From contig CM060172.1 in the NCBI GenBank assembly GCA_030549775.1, positions 7,799,861 to 7,863,860 of the forward strand: a stretch of 64,000 bases of DNA, in the 5' to 3' direction. Source of the stretch: Tamarix chinensis. Its lineage: Eukaryota; Streptophyta; Magnoliopsida; Caryophyllales; Tamaricaceae. Position 1 is the stretch's first letter; the number at the start of each line of letters is the position of its first letter. Of this stretch, positions 23,959 to 35,132 are shown in pieces. The notes beneath the pieces are model-generated. The model did no database searches. It saw only the letters and a program-made list of their open reading frames with translations, and was not told the origin of the DNA. The position numbers and the translations under genes were made by a program.

Positions 23959-24106
23959 GACTTCCGTCACGAATTCAGATTCATCATGACTAAAACCCCG
24001 GAATTGAAAGGTGTTAGCGGCATCGGCCTCCACCCGTTCCATGTCATGACTTCCGTCACGAATTCAGATTCATCGTGACTAAAACCCAGGAATCGAAAGG
24101 TGCTAG
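23959..24106. repeat. Direct duplication (~55 bp, two copies)
   Basis: CTTCCGTCACGAATTCAGAT, with the bases that follow through 'ggaat-gaaaggtg-tag', occurs at about 23,960 and 24,049. The segment that follows the first copy (TGTTAGCGGCATCGGCCTCC) resumes at 24,568 after the second copy. The second copy is therefore split by the insertion at 24,107-24,567. Confidence 0.85.
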
Positions 24107-24211
24107 TTAGGGATGGTAATTTTTTCTACGAGTTCGAAGTTTTGTTAAAGGGAATTTTTTCGGGGATAGGACAGGGATGGGTTTGGGGTCCCCATCCCTG
24201 AACCTGCCCCG

Positions 24212-24242
<31 letters not shown>

Positions 24243-24567
24243 TTTATATAATTATATATATATAATTTTTTTATAGAATATAAATTAAAAATATAATATA
24301 AAAAAAATAGTTTGAGGATCGGGGATTGGATATAAAGTCAGGTTTCGGGGATCGGGTCGGGTTTTAAAAACAAGGAATAAATCGGGGATAGAAAATAGAT
24401 CGGGAATCGGGTCGGACATAGAAATTTGATCCCCGCATAGATCGGGTCGGAAAATTTCTTATAAAAAAATATCGAGGATCGGGTCGGATTCGAAAATTAT
24501 TTTCCTTATTGGAATCAGAGATAGGAATGGGGTCCCTGTCCCCGATCCTCCCCGTTGTCATCCCCAA
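24107..24567. mobile_element. ~460 bp non-autonomous DNA element
   Basis: The ends form an imperfect inverted repeat: TTAGGGATGGTAA on the left, and TTGGGGATGACAA on the right in reverse complement. It splits a duplicated host sequence, leaving TGCTAG on the left and TGTTAG on the right as a probable target duplication. The interior is rich in GATCGGGTCGG-type motifs, with a (AT)n run at 24,215-24,241 and no coding capacity. The ends resemble hAT-type MITEs. The class is uncertain because the duplication is not clean. Confidence 0.6.
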
Positions 24568-24989
24568 TGTTAGCGGCATCGGCCTCCACTAGTTCCATGG
24601 CTTCCATGAAAGATTATATTTGGCGAACGTGCATATAAACAAATAAACTATATATTGCTAGCTTAAAAGCAACTGTAGTGTCTTTCTAATTATTAGAAAA
24701 TAGAGATGGCTATTTTCTTTCATTCATCTTGTCGTAGGAATGAAATAAATATATATACTAATACTTTATTTGATTCATGGAAAATTATAAGAAAAAAAAA
24801 TAAAGAGGAAAAGTATTTTTTGTGTTTCGTTTACATCAAATAATGAAATAAAAGAAGTAAGGTATAAATTTGCTAAAGATTAACTATATAATTTTCTTTG
24901 AGAAAAGTTTAAATAAAAGTAATTTGATTCTAATTTTCTTTCCCTTAAACTTTTTTAGAACTAAAAAGAGTCTAAGTCTTCAAACAATG
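24568..24989. other. AT-rich intergenic sequence
   Basis: No gene or recognisable element is present. The stretch is A/T-rich and ends where retrotransposon A begins. Confidence 0.5.
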
Positions 24990-25385
24990 GTTTTATGAGC
25001 TAGGAGTTACTATCCCCTTAAAAGGGATAGACCTTAACAAAAAATACATAGCTACCACACAATCATGCAGAACAATCATCAAACAACAACACTTAATGAA
25101 AAAGAACAAACATGCCCCGATAGTGGTGTTCATAAATCCATGAGCTTGAGCATCATTGATCATATTCAAATTGTTGCCCAATGAACCTCCTCGGGTACCT
25201 CCATTACCCAAATTCTGCCATACAATATTCTACAGGTAGGGTTGAGGAGCAGATCCTTTGGGCTAACCATTCATGCTTAGAATGCTACTAGCAAGCACCT
25301 GAGTGACCGAGGAAGATTGTTACCAATAGGTTGGTTTGCCACCTGACTGTACTTATTGATGTTGAGCTCTATATTCAAAAGAGTA

Positions 25386-25427
25386 GCATTCAAATCCTCT
25401 ATGGCCCATCTTTCCACACTTCCAGCA
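25386..25427 (-). other. Intact CCHC zinc-knuckle motif of gag
   Basis: The 14 codons read CWKCGKMGHRGFEC, a perfect C-X2-C-X4-H-X4-C knuckle. In retrotransposon Gag this binds the genomic RNA. It is the best preserved piece of element A. Confidence 0.9.
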
Positions 25428-27438
25428 CTCATTCATTCTACCCTAGCAATCCTTGCATCGGTGGTTCCCTCTACACACCTTGCAGTGATAGTGCCCTAGA
25501 GGTTGGTTACTCCCAAATTGTGCTTTGAAAAACTGTGAAGACTTACCACCACTACATCAACTTTACTAAATGCTTGATTGAACCCTCTTGTCACTCCATG
25601 ACGATGAATATTCTTTGTATTCTTTGTTGGCCTCTTAGTCCAACCGAGGGCCCTTTTAGCTTCTTGTATCCTTCCTAGGGCACAAGCCCTCGCATACACC
25701 ATGAGCACCTCTATCATAATCCCTCCTCAAAAAAGCTCTTGGGTGCGTAGGTCCATCCCTTGCTCAAAGCGGTGAGAAAACATCTCCTCACTACAAGCTA
25801 TCTCTAGTGCAAAATCAAGAAGCTTGGAGAACTTACTAAGTAATCCTCAACCAACACATTTCCTTGCTACGTGGTCAAAAACTCGACATGCTTTGTACGA
25901 CGCACATACAAAGGGTAGTAGTGAGCTCTCAAAGCCATCAAAAATCCTTCCCAATTATCTATCAACTTGATAAATCGGAGTTGGTATCCTCTCCACCATT
26001 CATTTGCCTTCCCTAGCAGGTAAAATGTGCCGACATCCACTTTCTTTCCATTAGGGCAATCACAAGCCCTAAAGATCTTCTCTATGTTATCCATCTTTCC
26101 AAAACTGTTAGATCCTTAACTCTCTCAAACATAGGTGGGTGATGGAGCCCAACCTCTATAAGCTAATTCTCAACCTGAACAAATACTGGATGATGCGGAT
26201 GTGGCTACTATTGTGGATGTGGCTTTACCACTCTCTCTGCTACTGTGATAAATAACTCTTCCTTATGAGCTAGGTTCAAGTTTCGGGCTAAAATACTAAA
26301 AGAAGATATGCTAATAGGGTTATAACCCTAACAAAAAAACACAAACAAAGGCTGCCTATATTAAGGCTAAGCACTCCATATCATTCAAAGCCCGATAATA
26401 ACATTAACATGCTCATAAGGGTTGCACCACATCGTATACATGCATGAAAAGAAGTATTGACATTTATTAAGATGGTCAAACAACATTCATGCTTACAAAC
26501 ATTACAACAATAATAGTTAGAACATCACAATCAAAGGAGATTTAAATCTACTAGGGTTAAGTGCACTACAAGGATAGATCACCAATCTACTAAGCATTCA
26601 CCCAACATCAACCATAAGCATGGAATGCCAAATAAAACGTCAAGACCCATCTAAATCAATCGTCAGCATCAAAATGCTAGAGACTCAAATCCATAGTGGC
26701 ATCAAATGTCCTACTATGTTGAATCAATCTTTAGAACCATTCCTCATGCGGTATCATCTGTTGTCCCTTCAATTCACAGGGAGATCCATCCACTTCATCA
26801 GACTCATTAGGATAATTGGGGGTAATACTCGATGGTATTCCCAGTTAAGCTCTCCATGCATCATCGATCATGATCAACTGTCTTGCTAGCTAATCGTAAT
26901 GTCACAAAAATGCTCACCTTCCATAAACCTAGGGTGAGGAACACTAGTTATGAACAAATTCTTATACACCTCTCTTGCCAAAATCCATGGCTCTATAGGA
27001 GGAAGGGTCTTCAAAAATGGTTTGATTGAAACATATAAGGTCTAATGTATAGACCTTCTTCTACCATGTAGTTCATCTTTGTAGCTAGACACCATACCTG
27101 GACTCTGATATCCTCATTAGCCAACATCTTAAGATGTGGAATAGGTAGTTCTGATGTTCTAAGAGACGTCCTAAGGAATCCTACAAGACACAACAACTTA
27201 ACTTAGATTTTATTAACCAAACCATCTCCTAATACTAACTTTCCTAAAATTTCCAACCAAGATTGAGCTAAATTCTCCATTCCAAAGTTCCTAAATAATA
27301 CCTCGAAAATATAATTCCAAGTATTAAGTTGGATCAAAGATGACCACTATTTCATAACCCTCACAAGGCTAAATCGGGTTTCAAATTACTTTGTAAATAG
27401 AATCTTTCAAAAATAGAAGAGAGGATTTTAAATCAAGA

Positions 27439-27450
27439 GCCTTAATACCA
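27439..27450 (-). promoter_or_regulatory. Primer-binding site of element A (tRNA-Met type)
   Basis: Three bases inside the LTR end, the minus strand reads TGGTATTAAGGC. This matches the initiator-Met primer site TGGTATCAGAGC at 9 of 12 positions. It fixes the orientation (minus) and the LTR/internal border at 27,453/27,454. Confidence 0.75.
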
Positions 27451-30228
27451 ACTTGTAACAACCCCATTTTACTAGCTAAAAATTTTTCATTTTTGGAAAA
27501 GGGTTAATTAATAAATTACTGAGTTTACTGTCAAAGTGTAAGCCTAGCTCTTCTCCTTTCTTATTCTAAATGCTAAGCCTAAAAAAAAACTCAACCAATG
27601 CAATTCATTGGAAATAGAAATAATACATAATAGAGTTACAAATAGATGTCATAGTATAGAAATTAAGAGTTAAAAGAAAAACCAATAGTAAGGTATTACT
27701 CTGGTTTATCAGAACTTTTAAACCTAAAGGCCCATTCTAAAAATAGAACGTGTTCCCAAGGACTCCACTTGTCATGCCCATGCTTTTAACCTTTATGACA
27801 TTCCATGACCCTCACATAGTCATCAACAAAAGTAATATTAGTACGACATCCTCATTTTAAGTAAATCACAACATCTTATCGGAAGAAACATTGCCACACA
27901 AAAACTAAAAAGCATACATAAGCACAAGGAATAAGTTGTATAGAAAATAATTATGGAGAAACATATATCATGGTCAAAGGCTCAATTCAATTGTAAAGCA
28001 TACCAAACCATTTCTCATCATTTCAAAGTGCAACGTTATATTTGATTAGTTAAATACATCACAATCATAAGGGTAGGGAATTGAGCTAACTATTAAAACA
28101 AGAATCCAAAATAAAACTAGGGTAGGGAACTAAGGTATCTACTAATCCAACAATCCATTTGTTTCATTACACAACAAACATTTCTATTTTACTTCCTTGC
28201 TTGAGATAAATACAAATCAACCCATGCACATACCAGTACACCTAGTTATATCAACGCCCAAAAGTAACACAATACCCTTACCTCAAACCTAAGGATATAG
28301 TTGTATGCCTAGTTATACCGGCACTTGAAAGCAACAAAATATCTTGCCAACCTAGCTCACCCATTCCTTAAGTATCAATACCCTCTATATGGCCCATAAG
28401 TCACCTATAGATTAGTTTAGGAATCAAAAATTAGGGCATAGTGGCACACTAGTGAACAAAAAAATAAGAGCTAACACCTCACCTCTAAGGTAGCAACCCC
28501 TAGAGATGAATCATTCCCAACTCAAGGCCTTTCACTTTAAGTATTAATATCTTATGAGGTGATCACATAAGTCATATAATTCACATCAACTACTGTTCCC
28601 CATAATTATCAATTTGGTCCTTTTATTTTTAATTATTTAGGTCAACCCTGAGGTCATAGGTCTATTTCAAGCCACGTTAAAGGTAATGTCAACCTATCGA
28701 AATGCTAAGGTATCCTAGCATTCATTTATTTGTACATAATACATTATATCAAAATTACCAAAATACCCTTAAAAACCCTAGTTTCCTCATTTTATTTATT
28801 TTCCGTATCCAACATTGTCATCGTGAGATATTTTTTATGCATAAGAAAGAAGGAATTATTTCACATTACTTTAGTAACTAGGTAATCTTTGAATTTTGGT
28901 AATTAATTATATTTTTCACTTTTCATGCATTTAGTGGGTTACGTCCACCAGAACCCTAATCATCCAACTACCGCATACCACATATTTCATGTCGCAAAAA
29001 CATGCACATTTAAAGCATGAGACATCATTTAAATAGGTGTATTATCATCATTATGTAGGAGCATATCTTTAACACTAGGGCATGCAAAATAGAATTATTA
29101 TAAGAAAACCCTAATCATGTGCATACTTGTCCATGTAAACTATTGTATTGTACTTCCATGCATGAGCATTCATGGGGTATAAACCATAGGGAAGAGAGGT
29201 GGTTAAAAATGATGAGGATGGACTTTCTTCTTGCTTGAGGGAGCTTGGGGAAGGATAGGAAATGTGTAGGCTTCTTGGTGTTAATTTATGACAAAAAAAT
29301 GAGAGGAAGGAGGGAGTTAAAAGGGACAATGGCGTGAGCGATATGGTGGAGTAAAACACGGGGAGGAAAATAACCATGGTAAAGGGAGGCATGTGGTTTA
29401 AGGGTTAGGTGAAGGATGGTTATATAGGGGTAGAGAGAGTAGGGTGAGGTAATGGTGTGGTGGTACCAACATATAATTTAAACCCTCTTATTGATAATTA
29501 TAGTACTGGTAAATAAGGGTATTGTTATATACCAGGGATTAAGAGAGCTCACCTCTATTTAACTAGCTCAAAAATAATTAAAAAAATAAAAACTCAAATC
29601 ACACAAAATAATAAATAAGAAAAAAACTAATGGGGTTTTAAAAATAGAAAAATTGAGAATAATGAAAGTAATAAATAAAATAATAAAAATAATGGATAAC
29701 TGTAAATATGTTAAATATATTAAGAAAATCGAAATTCACCACTAGGTTAGGTTAAAATATAATAATAATTTCTAAGTCATCATTTAATCATGAGAAAGAT
29801 ATTGACTAAGTTGTACATCAAAAGTAGGACTAAACACCTTATATTACTTTCCTAAAGTAATTAATATGATAAAGCGCTAATATTAATCATATTAAATACT
29901 AATAGTATAGTAGCAACAAGCGGCTCCTATATCTAACTAGATTTAATATATTAAGTATAATTGGAAGGATGTCAATCTAAGTACCCAAATTAGTACACTA
30001 AGTATGTGTAGATGTATTTCCCTTCTTTGACTTACATGTATCTAAATGTTTTACTATTCTAGTTAGAATCACAAAATTATGAGATAAATTGCTATATAAC
30101 TTAGCTTTAATTTTATTCATATAAATTCTAGTATATTTATATAGCCATCTGGTAGTTAAATAATCCTACATACTGTTATTAGGAGAAAATCAGAACAAGA
30201 CATATACTATATAAATTATATTCGATAG

Positions 30229-30230
<2 letters not shown>

Positions 30231-30269
<39 letters not shown>
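30231..30269. repeat. (TA)n microsatellite
   Basis: An uninterrupted run of about 19 TA dinucleotides. Confidence 0.98.
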
Positions 30270-30272
<3 letters not shown>

Positions 30273-30949
30273 AATAGTAATTAAAATAGATTCACATACG
30301 AATCTTATGAAACAAAGAAATATAATATCATATCTCAAACCTTAATTAGGGTTTCAGTCTATCTCCTATCAATAAATTATCAACCAGTTATAATGACTAA
30401 ATTAAATACACAGAAATATATATAAAAAATATAAATAAAAAATAGAGAAATAAATAATCCAAATTAATTATGGATAAAAGATAAAAAAAAATTATTGAGA
30501 TGAAAAGTAATTAATTTCCTTTAAAATAATTTTTTAGGTAAATTTTTCTCTATATTTTTCCTTGGTCAGCTTTGATTTCCGTGTAATAATTTTTTTTTTC
30601 TTCACAGCCTTGCTCTCTTTTCCTGCCTTCTTTTCTACGCCTTGGCAAAATTCTTCTGTAATTAAATTTCTTGTAGCCCTTGACGCTACAGTTCCTCCGT
30701 CTATCCTTTCGCCCCAGTGTAGGCTGCTCCTCTTTTTCTTTTTTATTTTTTTTCGGAGCTGATCTCCTATTACAGTACTGCCCTCCTACACAGGTTTTTT
30801 CCCCCCCTTACGCCTATGTTGCTAGTTCTCTCCTTCCACCCAACGACTGCTGCTTCTATTGTTTTGCAGCCTTCAGGCTGCTTGGGACGAAGGAAATGGA
30901 TCGAGGAAAAATAATTAAAGGAGGAATAATTAAGGGAATAATAATTGAA

Positions 30950-31940
30950 GGAGAAAATTTATCCACCTTTTTTATTTAGTATGTAAGAGTAAATTATTAA
31001 AGTGAATATTTTTTTTATGTTTGGTTTCGGAGGAATAACTTATATTAGAATAATATTTTATTTTACTTTATTCGCATTAAAAATTATTAATATTTTGTTA
31101 TTAGATATAAACAATTATTTATTACATAAATCAAAATTTAATCTATTATATTTTTTAATATAATTTTTATAAATCTAAATAATATATTACAATAACTAAA
31201 AAAAAGGAAAACTATAAAAGAAACTAATCAAGATATATCGCAATAATATTTGAAAGACGACATTTAAAATAAATTCACATACTAAATATCCAATAGCTAA
31301 AAAGATAACAATTATCCATTAAAATATAATAAAACTCTACAAATTTCATCTAAAAAATATTACTTCAATCCATCTAATACATAATAAAAGTATTTTCATA
31401 ACCTAAAATTCATCCAGTAACATCCTAACATAGAAATAATACATATCTATATTAATTTATATAGAAAACTTAGGAAACATAATTTGGTTTGTTTCTCTTT
31501 TTTTTTAAAAAAAAAATTGAAAAACAGTATCTTAATGTAAGTTTTCTAACTTGAGAAATGGAAAACGAATTTTTGAAAATTACGAGAAAATTATTTCATC
31601 ACTTATTTTTAAAAAATAAATATACTCTAATGTGATGTGTCTATGTGTTCGACCGCGACATTTGCCTAACAAAAAAAAATTCTTTGGGCTTTTATTATAT
31701 GTTCTGCACTGCACGAAGTTGGAATGGGATATCCTTCTGTTTGTAGCCGTCAAGACTTTGTAGTTCAGCCGCACCATTTATTGATCTAACCAACCGGCCC
31801 GGGAAGTGTCAGAAGAATGTTTACCTGTGAATTGAAACAGGAGATTATTCTCCTTCATCCAGCATCAAAATTTTACAATAGGAAAAAAATTTACTCATAC
31901 CAAATAGATATAAAAGGTGATATAATTTTCTCTTAATTTT
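30950..31940. mobile_element. MITE-like element with inverted ends
   Basis: The left end (GGAGAAAATTTATCCACCTT, then TTTATTTAGTATGTAAGAG) matches the reverse complement of the right end (AGAGAAAATTATATCACCTT, then TTATATCTATTTGGTATGAG) over about 45 bp. The interior is AT-rich, and its longest frame (65 codons at 31,580) has no recognised domain. It sits inside the A LTR. Superfamily and target duplication could not be fixed. Confidence 0.5.
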
Positions 31941-32653
31941 TTTAGAGACCTTTACCCTCACTCCAATCATACCCTCAACCTTCCTTTTTTGTTGTTCCTT
32001 GTTGGCTACTCCGTTTTATTTCATTCACTTCTTGGGTGCTAGCGTGTGTTAATTTTTTTTCTTTCCAGGCCTTAGGCCCTTCTGTCGGACGGTTGATCCA
32101 AATGTCCAACCTTTTATTTATTTATACTTTACCTAGAAACTAATATTTGAAAAATTAATAAATAATCTTATACTCTAAATTTATTTAATGTATATCATTT
32201 TAATTCAAATAATAATAATTATACAATTATTATCACTTACCATAAAATTATAATTATTCACATATATTACTTAAATAAAATATTAAAAAATAAGATTATA
32301 AGAATATAGAATGCATAGAAATGTAAACTATCAGGTAACCAAATCTAGCATAGGTTAAGGGTAAATCGTTTAGGTACAGAATTGAGGGAAAATATTCTAG
32401 TAAAATTATTTAGTAGAATTTAAGTTTATTGGATTAGGTTGAAGTGACAAAACAGATACTGGTTACGAACTAAGGTTAAATTCAATAACCTAAAACCTTT
32501 CAAATTTTAACCTAAGTAAATTTATATCTATTATGTCATAATAATAAATATATTAAAAATATTTTTAGTACAAATACCCTAAAATATATAGTATAACTAG
32601 TTATACATAATTATCGGTTTATAATTAGGATTTCTAAAAACATGGGATTACAT

Positions 32654-35116
32654 GCATGCTGTATTAATAATATAACAATGTTGAAAATAATAATGATGAG
32701 AATATTAATATAGAGAAAAGGGAGTTATTACAAAATTCGAATATAAGGATCAAAGCCTAGAGTTTAATAACCAGAAAGACCAAAAGCATCCCCACACAGT
32801 GTGTAAAAGTACATCTAATTGGTTAGCATAACTCTTAAATGAATGGAAATGTAACTTTTGAATCCCAGGTAATGAGTAGCTAGTAACCCACTATACCATA
32901 CCCAACATACTCTCACTAATAATCATATCCCTACAAATTGTCTTCTACTTACTTGACCAAAAGCTATAACATCAGAACGACCGCACAAATGTAGTATCAA
33001 TATGGTAAAGTACTGGTAAGGTATAGCACCTAAAACATGGTAAGGCCTTATGCCACACATTGAAGTCACATAATACCATGGTGATAAACATACTAAAATA
33101 ATAAATAACTCAGGCCTATAATAGTAATACATCAAGCAAGCTAGCATGGAAATCGTGGAAGAATAATAAACAAGTTATATATTAGATTCACATAATGCAA
33201 ACCATATTATAGTACTCTTCTTTTAGATGCTACATAATTTTCAGTTATTAGGATAATCCATTTGACCACACCCAATTTACCATGAACAATAGGCATTGCA
33301 ACATACACAAACAATGGGATTCCACACCCACCTTATGAGTTTAGGATACCTTGAATGAGCATTTCTCTTAGGATACACTCCCACCACACACCATGCACAC
33401 CTCTTGTGAGGACTACCACAGATTGGGATACCAAACCCACCACACAGAGTCATTGTACATCAAGGGGGCATGTACTAGGATACCTCACCCGCCATACCTT
33501 GAATGTCCCCACCATGAGAGCTAAGGATTTGTGATATCACACACTTTGAAGAAATAGACAATAAGAAATGGTAAGCGGGTAGTACTAGGATACATCACTC
33601 ACCCATATTGGACATCATTGCCATGATGGTCTATAATAGTAAAATCCATTACCTCAAAGATATGCACATACCCCCTATTAAATATAACATGGTAGAGAAG
33701 GAAATAGGTACAAAGTTAAAATATAAAAACATAGGGCGACCCGCCTAATAACTCGTGAATAGATACCTTCAGAGCTTGAGAAATAGTCTCAAATAAAATC
33801 TTAAACCATTAATTATTAATTACAAGTGATATCATGAATCACACATTAATTCCATTAACATCCAAACTTGGTGTTTTTGAGTGATAACATCAAACACATA
33901 ACAAGATATATAAACCACCAATTGAGTGTTTAAAGGCGACACTAAACTAAACAACTCAAGACAAAAAATATAACAGTTAATCCATATTAAATTTAGGCTA
34001 AGCATGGTTGGAATCATGATTAAAATTTTATAATTAGATAGAAACATTAATATAGATGGCCAAAAGGAAGAATAATAAATAATAAGAAGATATGGTGAAG
34101 TACAAGAAAACCAACTGATGGAGCCTAATACTAGTCGACTGATCAAGTTGTGCTAGACCTAAATAGCTATTAAAATTAGTGAACTAGTTAACTGGTTTGT
34201 CCAACTAATTGAGTGTTCATAGGAAACCATTCAATGCATGCAACAAAATTGGTTTAGCAGTCTAAGTAAAGACTAGAATACTCTGGTCAAAAGGTAACCT
34301 TTGGATAGATTTGGTAAATCGATCGACTACTTATAAGAACCATTTGACTAATTAATCAAACCTCAAATCTATAAACTAGTCTACGTAAAATTATAACCAA
34401 ACCTACGATCCACTAATAAAAATTTCAACCAACTTTCTATATAAATCCTCACATGCTTTTATGTCATAAAACATGTAAAAAGGCATGTTGTACACAAAGA
34501 ATCTTATGATTATAAGGTAATATTGTCACTTAGGTTGAGTGTGTGGACAACTAAGGTGTAAAGGAACACATGTTAAGGTAAGGGAGGTGGAGTATGACCA
34601 TGGAGAGGTATGATATTGTGTTGAAAAGTCAGGGAGGAGGTGTTGAAAGTTAAACACTAAGCCACTACTGTTAGAAGAGAGAGAAAAGTGAGGGAAAAGA
34701 GGGAAGGTAATAAATTCATCTAAATGTGCTTTTGGGAATATTTGAGCTAAATAAAATCATAGAGTGATGTAAATATCATTCTAAAGTGCCAAAATATGCT
34801 AATTATCACAAGTATATTCTAATTAGAAGTTTTCATAAATATTGGAAATATATTTGAATCAAATTGAGAAAGTGATCTAAAATTGCAGGACAACCAATAT
34901 ATTAGTTTAGACAAACCAATTGACAAGTTTATCTAGATTTTCTTTTTTATCATTTACTAAGTGCACTGGTTGATTGTTTAAGGTAACCAATCAATTGATG
35001 TACCTAAAATTATAAATTTATTATAATTTCAAGCCTTATCCAAAATTATAACTAAATTATTTCATATAAAAATAAATTTAAAAATAAATTGAAAGATTTT
35101 AGGATGGGGTATAATA
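32654..35116 (-). mobile_element. Element B: 3' LTR
   Basis: The right end GGGGTATAATA (35,106-35,116) abuts a polypurine tract. Between 34,030 and 35,116 it aligns with 39,540-41,011; shared phrases include TCATAAAACATGTAAAAAGG versus TCATAAAACCCATAAAAAG, and AGTCAGGGAGGAGGT. Five spaced copies of a 'ggatacc-cacccacc' phrase lie at 33,319-33,605. The left border is not marked by a clear TG and is placed at the end of LTR A. Confidence 0.6.
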
Positions 35117-35132
35117 GCACTACCTCCTTATA
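35117..35132 (-). other. Polypurine tract of element B
   Basis: The minus strand reads TATAAGGAGGTAGTGC immediately before the LTR. The PPTs of element D (59,482-59,495, AAGGAGATAGTGA) and element C (CAAGGCGGTAGTGA) are close variants. All three elements are therefore related and share orientation. Confidence 0.75.

Larger units (their letters stand above)
24990..27453 (-). pseudogene. Element A: decayed gypsy gag and protease start
   Basis: Read on the minus strand, the leader begins at the primer-binding site. Gag follows: an open piece at 25,867-26,094 contains the hallmark 'GKANEWWRGYQLRF', followed further on by a CCHC zinc knuckle (25,386-25,427). A degenerate protease site VLFDDC (family consensus VLFDSG) lies near 25,075-25,093; the catalytic Asp is there but the following Ser/Thr-Gly is lost. 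Stops and frameshifts interrupt every part. Sequence beyond protease (reverse transcriptase, RNase H, integrase) and the 3' LTR are missing, so the element is truncated at about 24,990. It is a non-functional relic of a Ty3/gypsy retrotransposon. Confidence 0.85.
27454..32653 (-). mobile_element. Element A: 5' LTR (~5.2 kb, with nested insertion)
   Basis: The left end is TGTAACAACCCC next to the primer-binding site. The right end is CATGGGATTACA at 32,653. Both ends match those of the LTR fragment at 41,422-43,003. The interior includes a pair of subrepeats around ACACCTAGTTATA (28,240 and 28,308) and a probable nested element at 30,950-31,940. No long gene-like frame is present. Confidence 0.7.
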
